DNA of 64,000 nt. Source: Microbacterium sp. SLBN-154. Its GTDB lineage: Bacteria; Actinomycetota; Actinomycetes; Actinomycetales; Microbacteriaceae. The first letter of the stretch is position 1. Each line of letters opens with the position of its first letter. A program made the position numbers and the translations under genes. Below the pieces are notes generated by a model. It did not search any database, was not told the origin of the DNA, and saw nothing but the letters and a program-made list of their open reading frames with translations. Below, piece by piece: positions 22,976 to 32,529 of the stretch. The stretch spans positions 3,100,001 to 3,164,000 of the forward strand of contig NZ_VFNL01000001.1 of the NCBI RefSeq assembly GCF_006715565.1, in the 5' to 3' direction.

Positions 22976-23837
22976 TGAGGAACACCCCCTGCAGTTGCGC
23001 CATGAGCGCGGTCCAGACGCCGGTGACCATCAGCAGGCCGAGGATCACCAGCAGGGCCCCGCCGACGAGGTTGACGGTGCGGATGTGACGGCGGAGGAAG
23101 GCCACCGATCGGGTCGCCCAGCCGAAGCCGAGGGCGAGCAGGATGAACGGGATGCCGAGGCCGAGCGAATATGCCAGTCCGAGCATGCCCGCGCGAACCG
23201 GGTCGCCGAAGTTCCACGACATCGCGAGGATCGCGCTGAGCGTCGGGCCGATGCAGGGCGCCCAGCCGACGCCGAGCGCGAGACCCAGGAGGGGTGCACC
23301 GACGAGTCCCAGGCTGCTGCGGATCTGCGGCCGCGCAATCCTCTGAGCGAACCCGAACACCCCGATGAAGACGAGGCCGAGGAGGATCACCACGACACCG
23401 AGCACGCGGGTGATGAGGTCGGTGTACTCGATGAAGAAGCGTCCGAGCGTGCCGCCGAAGATGTTGATCGCCATGAACACGACGGTGAAGCCGGCGATGA
23501 AGAGCAGGGTGCCGAGCACGAGGCGACCGCGACCGGCCTGCGTTGCCCCGGCATCCTCTGCGCCGGCCGCTGGGCCTGCATCCGCGCGCGGAGAATCGGC
23601 TGAGACGCGGACGCCCGAAGCCGAATCGTCCGCGCCTCGGCCGGTCGTCCGCGCGCCGGAAGGCGCAGGGGTGCGCACCGGCGCGGGCCGCGGCGCCACC
23701 GCTCCGCCGATGAACCCGAGATACCCCGGCACGAGCGGCAGCACGCACGGCGAGAGGAACGACACCAGCCCCGCAGCGACCGCGATCGGCAGCGCGAGCC
23801 AGAGGGCGCCGTCGGCGATCAGCGCGGAGATGTTCAC
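22956..23837 (-). CDS. ccdA: CcdA-type thiol-disulfide transmembrane protein
   Basis: 293 residues with six membrane helices. CcdA passes electrons from cytoplasmic thioredoxin to the outside to keep apocytochrome cysteines reduced. The two redox cysteines are in SPCVLPLVP (Cys31) and WAPCIGPTL in helix 4. The GTG start at 23837 is supported by a GTGA overlap with the TlpA-like gene. Odd point: a Pro/Ala/Asp-rich insert of about 55 residues (49-104) separates helices 1 and 2, where most CcdA proteins have a short loop. Confidence 0.88.
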   Translation of the reverse strand: MNISALIADGALWLALPIAVAAGLVSFLSPCVLPLVPGYLGFIGGAVAPRPAPVRTPAPSGARTTGRGADDSASGVRVSADSPRADAGPAAGAEDAGATQAGRGRLVLGTLLFIAGFTVVFMAINIFGGTLGRFFIEYTDLITRVLGVVVILLGLVFIGVFGFAQRIARPQIRSSLGLVGAPLLGLALGVGWAPCIGPTLSAILAMSWNFGDPVRAGMLGLAYSLGLGIPFILLALGFGWATRSVAFLRRHIRTVNLVGGALLVILGLLMVTGVWTALMAQLQGVFLSVPLPL

Positions 23838-24442
23838 GACGGGTCCGCCAACTCGCCCACGATGGTGTCGAGCACCGAGGCGTCTTCGAGCTGGCCGATG
23901 ATCCGCGCGGCGACGCGCCCCTCGCGGTCGAGCACGAGCGTGGTCGGCGTGGCGTTCAGCGGTGTCCGCTCGGCGAAGGCCAGCTTGATCGAGCCGTCCT
24001 CCACGGCGAGCGCGCTGGGGTAGGTGACCCCGTAGGTGTCGGCGAACGCCAGCGACGCCTGCGCCGAGTCGTAGGTGTTGACTCCGAGGAACGACACCCC
24101 GGCGTCGGCGTACTCCTGGTTGACCTCCTCGAGGAACGGCGCCTCCACCCGGCACGGCGCGCACGCGGCGTACCAGAAGTTCACCACCAGCACCTCACCG
24201 GCGTAGTCGGCCTCTGTCACCGTCGATCCGTCGTCCAAGACCCCCGAGAACGCGACCGGCTCGCCACGGTCGGCTTCGGGGATCTCCACCACCCGGAAAT
24301 CGCCGGCGATGAAGCCGGTGTTCGCGCCCTCGCGATACTGCTCGGCGAGCGGATCGCTGGTGCAGGCGGCGAGCCCGCCCACCAGCGCAAGGGCGACGAG
24401 AGCGGATGCCGCGGCCCGGCCGCGACGCATGAGCGAGGTCAT
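23834..24442 (-). CDS. TlpA/ResA-like thioredoxin lipoprotein
   Basis: 202 residues. It has a lipoprotein signal with lipobox LAAC (lipidated Cys27) and a thioredoxin fold with the redox motif CAPC (Cys94, Cys97) in NFWYAACAPCRVEAP, so it acts outside the membrane, probably reducing apocytochrome c cysteines with electrons from CcdA. GVTYPSALAVEDG supplies the cis-proline region typical of TlpA/ResA. It overlaps the upstream phosphatase gene and the downstream ccdA by four bases each. Confidence 0.88.
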   Translation of the reverse strand: MTSLMRRGRAAASALVALALVGGLAACTSDPLAEQYREGANTGFIAGDFRVVEIPEADRGEPVAFSGVLDDGSTVTEADYAGEVLVVNFWYAACAPCRVEAPFLEEVNQEYADAGVSFLGVNTYDSAQASLAFADTYGVTYPSALAVEDGSIKLAFAERTPLNATPTTLVLDREGRVAARIIGQLEDASVLDTIVGELADPS

Positions 24443-25068
24443 ACGGCCCCCTCGTCACGCGCATTGGCGAGACTCGCCGGCTCGACGTAGCCGACCTCGG
24501 TCCACTTGTTCTTCACCATCTCGAAACTCGTCACACTCGACAGGGCGCAGCGGCGCTCACGGGGATCGTGCCGCGAGGGCAGACCCGCCGCGGCGAGGTG
24601 GGTCACCCAGATCGGCAGCTGATGCGAGACGATCACCACATCGCCGCCGTCCACCGCCTCCCACGCCTCGGTCATCGCCGCGTTCATCCGCGCGATCACC
24701 TCGTTGTACGGCTCACCCCAGCTCGGCAGGGCCGGGCGGCGCAGGTGCCGCCAGTTCCACGGGTTCAGCAGGGCCCGGAACATCCGCTTCCCCTCGAACA
24801 CGTTCGTCGGCTCGATCACGCGCTCATCGACGATGGGCTCGAGTCCGAACGTCTCGGTGAAGGGCTCGGCCGACTCGCGCGTGCGCTGCAGCGGCGAGCA
24901 CACCAGGCGGCTGACGCCCCGTCCGGTCTCGCGGACGTATTCGGCCGCCTCCTGCGTCATCCGTCGCCCTTCGGCGCTCAGTCCGTAGCCGGGAAGGCGT
25001 CCGTAGAGCACGCGGCGGGGGTTGTCGACCTCCCCGTGACGCACGAGATGGAGGCGGTCTGCGGGCAC
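24439..25068 (-). CDS. Histidine phosphatase family (phosphoglycerate mutase-like) protein
   Basis: 209 residues. The phospho-acceptor motif is LVRHGEVDN, with the catalytic His near residue 10, RLVCSPLQRTRESAEPF provides the second Arg, and VVIVSHQLPIWV contains the C-terminal catalytic His. The substrate is unknown. It is the first gene of the cytochrome c maturation operon; in actinobacteria this gene frequently sits upstream of the resABC genes. The GTG start is fixed by a TAGACT hexamer six bases upstream. Confidence 0.87.
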   Translation of the reverse strand: MPADRLHLVRHGEVDNPRRVLYGRLPGYGLSAEGRRMTQEAAEYVRETGRGVSRLVCSPLQRTRESAEPFTETFGLEPIVDERVIEPTNVFEGKRMFRALLNPWNWRHLRRPALPSWGEPYNEVIARMNAAMTEAWEAVDGGDVVIVSHQLPIWVTHLAAAGLPSRHDPRERRCALSSVTSFEMVKNKWTEVGYVEPASLANARDEGAV

Positions 25069-25074
25069 CTGCCC

Positions 25075-25080
25075 AGTCTA
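25075..25080 (-). promoter_or_regulatory. -10 element of the cytochrome c maturation operon (leaderless)
   Basis: TAGACT on the minus strand, six bases before the GTG at 25068. It overlaps the stop codon region of the upstream DUF368 gene. Confidence 0.55.
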
Positions 25081-26097
25081 AAGGCGCGGCTTCTGGGGAG
25101 TTTCTGAACCATGCTCGGCGTCGAGAGATCGACGCGTCAGCGCATTCTCGACGAGCAGGAGCACGAACACCGCCGCGGCGCCCAACAGTGCCAGCACGAT
25201 CGGCCCCGCCACCGGGTCGTAGGGCGCGACCGGCGAACCCACGCCGTGCGTCTCGCCGGGAGCGAGTTCCTGCCAGGGCCAGAGCGCCCGGAGCGACCCG
25301 AGCATCAGCCCCGACATCGCGAGCAGCGTCAGCCGCCGGTGGCGCTCGAGCAGGCGTCGCATGGCCTGCACGATGGTGACGAGACCCAGGAGCGCGCCCG
25401 CGGCGAACACGGCGAGGTAGGCGAGGTTCCTCTCATCCACGGCGAGGAGCGTCGGCGAGTAGAGCCCGATCGCGAGAAGGAAGAACGAGCCCGAGACGCC
25501 CGGCACGACCAGGGCGCAGACGGCGATCGCTGCGGCGAAGAAGACGATGACCAGCGACGGATCGACGGCCACGGCGCCGCCGGCCAGGCCCACGAGCGCG
25601 AAGGCGAGGATGGCGGAGGCGAAGAAGACCGTGACTCCCCCGATGCGTGCGGTGGTGGAACGCCGGAGGCGCGGGATCTGCTGAAGGGGAACGACGATGC
25701 TCGCGGCGACGAGGCCGAAGAACAGTCCGCGAGACAGCTCCGGATTGGCCGACACCATCGACTCGACGATTCCCGCCAGGGTGAGCACCATCGCCACCAT
25801 GCCCAGGAGGACGGGGAGGATCAGCGCGACGTCGACCTGCCGAAGCTCCCGGGCGGCGTTTCGTCGGCGGTCGGGGCCCGAGACCGCGACGCGCGCAGCC
25901 GTGATGACGTGCGACGCCGACGTGATGAGCCTTTCGTAGACGCCGGTGATGAGCGCCACGGTGCCGCCCGAGATCCCGGGGATGAGCTCCGCGAGGCCGA
26001 TCAGGGCGCCGCGGACGACATTCAGCAGGAAGGACGGGATCGCCAGGAGCACCTTCGCGGGCGTGGCGGCTGGCGGCGTCGTGGCAGGCGTCGTCAT
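25078..26097 (-). CDS. DUF368 domain-containing membrane protein
   Basis: 339 residues with eight to nine membrane helices. The N-terminal signature LIGLAELIPGISGGTVALITGVYERLI is characteristic of DUF368 (some members now linked to lipid-carrier recycling), and a second copy-like motif VPGVSGSFFLLAIGLY lies in the second half, consistent with an internal repeat. Expression probably starts from a TATCCT hexamer seven bases before the ATG. The neighbouring DedA gene is another family linked to undecaprenyl-phosphate transport, which makes the adjacency of interest. Confidence 0.85.
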   Translation of the reverse strand: MTTPATTPPAATPAKVLLAIPSFLLNVVRGALIGLAELIPGISGGTVALITGVYERLITSASHVITAARVAVSGPDRRRNAARELRQVDVALILPVLLGMVAMVLTLAGIVESMVSANPELSRGLFFGLVAASIVVPLQQIPRLRRSTTARIGGVTVFFASAILAFALVGLAGGAVAVDPSLVIVFFAAAIAVCALVVPGVSGSFFLLAIGLYSPTLLAVDERNLAYLAVFAAGALLGLVTIVQAMRRLLERHRRLTLLAMSGLMLGSLRALWPWQELAPGETHGVGSPVAPYDPVAGPIVLALLGAAAVFVLLLVENALTRRSLDAEHGSETPQKPRL

Positions 26098-26104
26098 GTC
26101 AGCG

Positions 26105-26110
26105 AGGATA
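26105..26110 (-). promoter_or_regulatory. -10 element of DUF368 gene (leaderless)
   Basis: TATCCT on the minus strand, seven bases before the ATG at 26097. Confidence 0.5.
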
Positions 26111-26118
26111 CGCGGGGT

Positions 26119-26769
26119 TCACCCTTCCGCCCGTTGCCCCTCCCGCAGCGACCGGACCCGGACGACGATGAACCAGGCCACCGCGGCCACCGCGGCGGCG
26201 ATCACGATGTACTGCAGGATCTCGGCGTACTGCTCCACGACGGGCCAGGCCTCACCGAGGAAGAAGCCCGACAGCACGAAGATCGTGTTCCAGATGAGAC
26301 TCCCGGCGGCGGTGAGGAGACCGAACTTCCACAGCGGCATTCGCGTGATGCCGGCGGGGATGGAGATGAAGCTTCGGAAGATCGGCACCATCCGCCCGAA
26401 GAACACCGCCTTGCCGCCGTGACGGTGGAACCACGCCACCGTCTTGTCGATGTCTTCGCCCTTCGTCAGCGGGAGGCGTTCGGCGATGCGTCGCAGGCGA
26501 TCGGCGCCCAGCCACGCCCCGAGCCCGTAGAGCACGAACGCGCCGACGATCGAGCCCAGCGTGGTCCAGATGAGGGCTTCGGCGAGGGTGAACGACCCTC
26601 GGCTCGCTGTCAGGCCCGCCAGCGGCAGGATGACCTCACTGGGGAGGGGTGGGAACAGGTTCTCCAGCGCGATCCCGATGCCGGCCCCGACCGGGCCGAT
26701 CACCTCCATCAGCGAGACGGTCCAGTCGATGAGCGCACCCAGCCATGAACCGTCGCTTCCCGAAGCCAT
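26119..26769 (-). CDS. DedA family membrane protein
   Basis: 216 residues. The family features are SEVILPLAGLTASRG near residues 44-58 (re-entrant loop with an acidic residue), GRMVPIFRSFISIPAGITRMPLW (conserved Arg pair), and GSLIWNTIFVLSGFFLGE. DedA proteins include flippases for undecaprenyl phosphate or phospholipids. Four to five membrane segments are visible. Start support comes from a TAGCCT hexamer six bases before the ATG. Confidence 0.9.
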   Translation of the reverse strand: MASGSDGSWLGALIDWTVSLMEVIGPVGAGIGIALENLFPPLPSEVILPLAGLTASRGSFTLAEALIWTTLGSIVGAFVLYGLGAWLGADRLRRIAERLPLTKGEDIDKTVAWFHRHGGKAVFFGRMVPIFRSFISIPAGITRMPLWKFGLLTAAGSLIWNTIFVLSGFFLGEAWPVVEQYAEILQYIVIAAAVAAVAWFIVVRVRSLREGQRAEG

Positions 26770-26775
26770 CCCCCC

Positions 26776-26781
26776 AGGCTA
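26776..26781 (-). promoter_or_regulatory. -10 element of DedA gene (leaderless)
   Basis: TAGCCT on the minus strand, six bases before the ATG at 26769. Confidence 0.55.
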
Positions 26782-26876
26782 GGCGGCGCAGGTTACCGAC
26801 ACCTGTGCGCTAGCCGCCGGGATTGTTTCGGGGTATCCCCCGCCTCCCCGGCCCAGGGGGCCCCGGCGCCGCGGAC

Positions 26877-26882
26877 TAGACT
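26877..26882 (+). promoter_or_regulatory. -10 element of aspS (leaderless-type)
   Basis: TAGACT eight bases before the GTG at 26891, without a ribosome-binding site between. Confidence 0.5.
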
Positions 26883-26890
26883 CGACCCTC

Positions 26891-28231
26891 GTGAGTGAAC
26901 GCGTGCTGGTGGAAGAACTGCAGGGTCGCGCCGACGGGCCGGTCACCGTCTCGGGCTGGGTCGAGACCGTCCGAGACCAGAAGAAGGTGCAGTTCGTCAT
27001 TCTGCGCGATGAGACCGGGGCGGTGCAGCTGGTCAATCCCGCCACGCGGCCGACAGAGGAGCCGTCGGAGCAGGATGCTGCGGCGCTTGCCCTGACCGAG
27101 ACGATCTCGGGCCTTGCCACCGGCACCTTCCTGACCGTGCAGGGTGAGCTCAAGCACGATGAGCGCGTGAAGCTCGGCGGGGTCGAGGTCAAGATCGGCT
27201 CGCTCGAGATCGCTTCCGCGGCACTGCCGGAGACCCCCATCGCCGCCGACAGCGGCATGGACAAGCGCATGGACTGGCGCTTCCTCGACCTCCGCCAGCG
27301 CCGGAACAACCTCATCTTCCGCGTGCAGACGACGCTCGAGCATGCGATGCGGTCGTACTGGGTGGAGCGCGATTACATCGAGATCCACTCCCCCAAGCTC
27401 ATGGCCAGCCCGTCGGAGTCGCGCGCCGAGCTGTTCCAGCTGGAGTATTTCGGCGACCAGACCGCCTACCTCGCCCAGAGCCCGCAGCACTTCAAGCAGA
27501 TGGCCCAGGCCGCCGGCTTCGGCAAGGTCTTCGAGATCGCCGACGCGTTCCGCGCCGACCCCTCGTTCACCAGCCGCCATGCCACCGAGTTCACCTCGAT
27601 CGATGCCGAGATCAGCTGGATCGAGTCCCACGAAGACGTCGCTGCGATGCAGGAGGAGCTTCTGGCCACCGCGATCGCCGCGGTCAAGGACAAGCACGGC
27701 GACGAGATCCGCGACCTGTTCGGCATCGAGGTCGACGTGCCGGCGGTGCCCTTCCCCCGCATCCCGCTCGCCGAGGCGCGCGAGATCGTCGCCGCCCGCG
27801 GCTACGAGATCCCCCGCGCCGACGGCGACCTCGACCCGGAGGGCGAGCGCCAGCTGTCGGCGCATGTGAAGGAGACCTACGGGCACGACTTCGTGTTCGT
27901 CACCGACTATCACGCCGAGATCCGGCCGTTCTACCACATGCGCGACGAGGAGACCGGGCTCACCAAGAGCTACGACCTGCTCTACCGCGGCACCGAGATC
28001 ACCACGGGTGCGCAGCGCGAGCACCGCATCGAGGTGCTCGAGAAGCAGGCGGTGGAGAAGGGCCTCGAGCTGGAGGGCCTGGAGCACTACCTCGACTTCT
28101 TCCGCTACGGCGTTCCTCCACACGGCGGCTTCGGCATGGGCCTCGCGCGCGTGCTGATGCTCCTGCTCGGCGAGTCCTCGATCCGCGAGGTCACGTTCCT
28201 CTTCCGCGGTCCGACACGCCTGGCGCCGTAA
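26891..28231 (+). CDS. aspS: Aspartyl-tRNA synthetase, archaeal/short type (Asp/Asn-tRNA)
   Basis: 446 residues, far shorter than the ~590-residue bacterial type because the GAD insertion domain is missing. An N-terminal OB-fold anticodon domain (VTVSGWVETVRDQKKVQFVIL) is followed by class II motifs: motif 1 around IEIHSPKLMASPSES, motif 2 FRADPSFTSRHATEFTSIDAEIS, and motif 3 GGFGMGLARVLMLLLGE. Enzymes of this group often charge both tRNA-Asp and tRNA-Asn, the latter being corrected by GatCAB; which behaviour applies here is not decided by the sequence read alone. Confidence 0.92.
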   Translation: MSERVLVEELQGRADGPVTVSGWVETVRDQKKVQFVILRDETGAVQLVNPATRPTEEPSEQDAAALALTETISGLATGTFLTVQGELKHDERVKLGGVEVKIGSLEIASAALPETPIAADSGMDKRMDWRFLDLRQRRNNLIFRVQTTLEHAMRSYWVERDYIEIHSPKLMASPSESRAELFQLEYFGDQTAYLAQSPQHFKQMAQAAGFGKVFEIADAFRADPSFTSRHATEFTSIDAEISWIESHEDVAAMQEELLATAIAAVKDKHGDEIRDLFGIEVDVPAVPFPRIPLAEAREIVAARGYEIPRADGDLDPEGERQLSAHVKETYGHDFVFVTDYHAEIRPFYHMRDEETGLTKSYDLLYRGTEITTGAQREHRIEVLEKQAVEKGLELEGLEHYLDFFRYGVPPHGGFGMGLARVLMLLLGESSIREVTFLFRGPTRLAP

Positions 28232-28290
28232 CGACGCCGACCCTGCGGAACCGTCACCGAGCGCTCACCGATCGTTCACCTCGGCCGGTG

Positions 28291-28307
28291 CGCCCGGTAA
28301 CCGGGCG
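28291..28307. terminator. Hairpin downstream of aspS
   Basis: CGCCCGGT-A-ACCGGGCG forms an 8-bp stem with almost no loop. It sits 60 bp after the aspS stop and before a possible -10 (TAGGTT, 28312-28317) for the ABC importer. It could terminate aspS transcription or be a regulator site for the importer. Confidence 0.35.
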
Positions 28308-28386
28308 CTTCTAGGTTCCTCTCGTCCCCGCATCGCACGCGCTTCGGCGCGACACGGCGGCGCGCTCACCCGAGAGGAACAACTCC

Positions 28387-29535
28387 ATGTCACGCACCCC
28401 TCGCCCGGCGGCGCGCACGCTCGCCGTCCTGGCCCTGGCGACCGCTGCCGCGGTCACGCTCGCCGGTTGCGGCGGCGCCGCCGCCGGTTCCGGCGACGCC
28501 TCATCCGACTCCGGCGTCGACGCCGCCACCGCGACGAGCCTCGAAGACTTCGGGACGTTCGAAGACCTCGAAGAAGCCGCCAAGGCCGAAGGCCAGCTGA
28601 ACGTCATCGCGCTCCCCCGCGACTGGGCGAACTACGGCGAGATCATCGACCTGTTCGCGGAGCGCTACCCCGAGATCACCGTCAACGAGCAGTCGCCCGA
28701 CGCCTCCAGCGCCGAGGAGATCCAGGCCGCCGAGACCAACCAGGGCCTCGACACCGCCCCCGACGTGTTCGACCTCGGCCTCACCGTGGCGCTTCAGAGC
28801 ACCGACTACTTCGCGCCCTACAAAGTGCAGACCTGGGACGACATCCCCGAGGCGCTGAAAGACCCCGACGGCCTCTTCGTCGGTGATTACGGCGGCTATA
28901 TGTCGGTCGGCTACGACTCGTCGCGCTTCCCCGCCCCCGAGAGCATCGAGGATCTGCTCGGTGACGACTACCGCGGTTCGGTGGCGCTGAACGGCGACCC
29001 GACCCAGGCGGGCGCCGCGTTCGCCGCCGTGGGTCTGGCGACGGTGCAGACCGGGGGCGACCTCGATGACTTCCAGCCCGGCATCGACTTCTTCTCCGAG
29101 CTCAACGCCGCGGGAAACCTGCTCAAGCTCGACGTGACCTCAGCGACGGTCGCGAGCGGGGAGACCCCGGTGGTGTTCGACTGGGATTACCTCAACGCCG
29201 CGCACGCCGCCGACAACCCCGCGTGGGAGGTCGTGGTCTTCCCCGGCACCGGGTACGCCGGCTACTACAACCAGGCGATCAACAAGGATGCCCCGAATCC
29301 CGCCGCTGCGCGCCTGTGGCAGGAGTTCCTCTACAGCGACGAGGTGCAGAACCTCTGGCTGAAGGGTGGCGCCCGCCCTGTGCGCATGGACGCCATGATC
29401 GAAGCGGGCACGATCGACGAGGAGCTGGCGGCCGCACTGCCCGAGGCCCCCGAAGACACCGTCGTGCCGACCGAGGAGCAGAGCGCCGCGGCCGGCGAGC
29501 TCCTCGGCCAGGAGTGGGCAGCGGCGATCCAGTGA
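28387..29535 (+). CDS. ABC transporter substrate-binding lipoprotein
   Basis: 382 residues. The signal peptide ends in lipobox LAGC (cysteine near residue 28), so it is anchored outside the membrane. The mature part resembles the PotD/AfuA-type solute-binding fold (extracellular binding protein family 1/6): LNVIALPRDWANYGEIIDLFAERYP at the start, then PDVFDLGLTV, ALNGDPTQAGAAFAAVGLAT, and PVVFDWDYLNA. The ligand could be a polyamine, ferric iron or another small compound. A ribosome-binding site GAGAGGAA precedes the ATG. The stop overlaps the next gene by GTGA. Confidence 0.85.
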   Translation: MSRTPRPAARTLAVLALATAAAVTLAGCGGAAAGSGDASSDSGVDAATATSLEDFGTFEDLEEAAKAEGQLNVIALPRDWANYGEIIDLFAERYPEITVNEQSPDASSAEEIQAAETNQGLDTAPDVFDLGLTVALQSTDYFAPYKVQTWDDIPEALKDPDGLFVGDYGGYMSVGYDSSRFPAPESIEDLLGDDYRGSVALNGDPTQAGAAFAAVGLATVQTGGDLDDFQPGIDFFSELNAAGNLLKLDVTSATVASGETPVVFDWDYLNAAHAADNPAWEVVVFPGTGYAGYYNQAINKDAPNPAAARLWQEFLYSDEVQNLWLKGGARPVRMDAMIEAGTIDEELAAALPEAPEDTVVPTEEQSAAAGELLGQEWAAAIQ

Positions 29536-30488
29536 CAGCGGCCCCCGCTCACGCCGGGGAGTCACCCGCAGACGTGACGAGTGCTGCCGCGCCGGAGCCC
29601 CAGGTTCCGGCGCGGCAGCGCCGCGTCGCCCGGGCCGACGGCTCCCGCGACTGGTCGTGGCTCGGCCTCACCCCGTTCGCCGTCTACGTCCTGCTGTTCC
29701 TCGCCCTCCCCACGGTCCTCGCCATCGCCTCCGGGCTCTTCGACGGCGACGGCGCCTTCACCCTGGCGAACATCGCGGCGCTCGGCGATCCCGTCATCGT
29801 CAACACCTTCGTCAACTCCACCGGGATCTCCCTCCTCACGGCAATCGTCGGCGCGGTCGTGGGCGCGTCGGTCTGCTACGCGTTGCTCGGCCTCCCCGAC
29901 ACCGGCGTCGTCCGCACGACGGTCGACGCGGCATCCGGAGTTCTCGCCCAGTTCGGCGGGGTCATGCTCGCCTTCGCGATGATCGCGACGATCGGCACGC
30001 AGGGGATCGTCACGCGCTTCCTGCGCGATGCGCTCGGCATCGACATCTTCGCCGGCGGTGCGTGGATCTACGCCCTCCCGGGGCTCATCCCCGCCTACCT
30101 CGTCTTCCAGATCCCGCTGATGGTGATCACCTTCATGCCCGCCCTCGCCGCGCTCCGGCCGCAGTGGTTCGAGGCGCACCTCACCCTCGGCGGAACCCGC
30201 GGCGGGTTCTGGCGGCACGTCGGCTTCCCGGTGCTCGCTCCGTCGTTCGTCGCCAGCCTGCTGCTGCTGTTCGCCAACGCGTTCTCGTCGTACGCCACGG
30301 CCGCGGCACTGGCGAGTCAGGGTTCGCAGATCGTGCCGCTGCAGATCCGGGCCGCGCTCACGAGCGAGACCGTCCTGGGCCGCGAAAACCTCGCCGGCGC
30401 CCTCGCGTTCGGCATGATCATCGTCGTCGCCGTCGTGATGTGGCTGTACTCCCTCATCCAGCGCCGGACGGCGAGGTGGCAGGCATGA
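29532..30488 (+). CDS. ABC transporter permease 1
   Basis: 318 residues. About 40 N-terminal residues rich in Ala/Arg precede six membrane helices. The EAA-type loop is seen as EAHLTLGGTRGGFWRHVGFPVLAPS. It belongs to the CysW/PotB permease group (binding-protein-dependent transport inner-membrane component). The GTG start at 29532 is fixed by overlap with the preceding stop, and the stop overlaps the start of permease 2 (ATGA). Confidence 0.87.
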   Translation: MTAAPAHAGESPADVTSAAAPEPQVPARQRRVARADGSRDWSWLGLTPFAVYVLLFLALPTVLAIASGLFDGDGAFTLANIAALGDPVIVNTFVNSTGISLLTAIVGAVVGASVCYALLGLPDTGVVRTTVDAASGVLAQFGGVMLAFAMIATIGTQGIVTRFLRDALGIDIFAGGAWIYALPGLIPAYLVFQIPLMVITFMPALAALRPQWFEAHLTLGGTRGGFWRHVGFPVLAPSFVASLLLLFANAFSSYATAAALASQGSQIVPLQIRAALTSETVLGRENLAGALAFGMIIVVAVVMWLYSLIQRRTARWQA

Positions 30489-31320
30489 GAGGCATCGCCC
30501 CCTCAGCGGTCGTCCGGTGGCTCATCGGCCTCGTCGTCGGGCTCGTCTTCGCGGTGCCCTTCGTCGCCACCTTCCTGTTCACCCTGTCCTCGCCCGCGGG
30601 CGGCGCATACACGTTCGAGCGCTGGCTGTCGGTCTTCGATCCGGCGAACGCCGCGAGGTACGCGCCGATCTGGACGGGGCTCGGCAACTCGCTCGTCCTC
30701 GCGGCGGTGACGGTCCTGATCGTGCTGTTCCTCTTCACCCCGACGATGGTTCTCGTGGCGCTGAAGTTCCCGAAACTCCGGCGCGGGTTCGAGTTCCTCG
30801 CCCTCCTGCCCATCACGATCCCCGCCATCGTGCTGGTCGTCGGGCTCGCCCCGATCTACCTGCAGATCGGTCGCACCCTCGGTACCGGAGCGTGGACGCT
30901 CGCCTTCGCGTACGGCATCCTGGTGCTCCCCTTCACCTACCGCTCGATCCAGGCCTCCATCGATGCCGTCGACGTGAAGACCCTGGCCGAAGCGGCACGC
31001 ACGCTCGGCGCCGGCTGGTTCACCGTGCTTGTGCGCGTGATCGCGCCGAACCTGCGTCAAGGACTGCTCGCCGCATCCCTCATCTCGGTCGCCGTCGTCC
31101 TCGGCGAGTTCACCATCGCGTCGCTGTTGAACCGGCAGGTGCTGCAGACCGGACTGGTCGTCATCAACCGACAGGATGCCTACGCCGCGGCAATCTTCAC
31201 CCTGCTCGCCCTCGCCTTCGCGTTCGTGCTGCTGCTCATGATCGGGCGCGCGGGGCGGGTCGGCGCTTCCGTCTCCTCCCGCACCGCCTCGCCCCGCCGC
31301 ACCCTCCGAAGGAGCCGCTC

Positions 31321-31324
<4 letters not shown>
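30485..31324 (+). CDS. ABC transporter permease 2
   Basis: 279 residues with six membrane helices. The EAA-type loop is LAEAARTLGAGWFTVLVRVIAPN, which contacts the ATPase. It is PotC/CysW-like and forms the membrane channel together with permease 1. The ATG at 30485 overlaps the stop of permease 1, and its own stop overlaps the GTG of the ATPase gene, so all four genes form one tightly coupled operon. The C-terminal tail is basic and serine-rich. Confidence 0.87.
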
Positions 31325-32439
<1,115 letters not shown>

Positions 32440-32529
32440 CGCCCCGAGCGATATCCGCCGTCGACCGGCGACTCGGTGAGAGGGTCGGCTCAGGTGGTCG
32501 TTCCGCCGACCCCGAACGGAGGACCCCCC

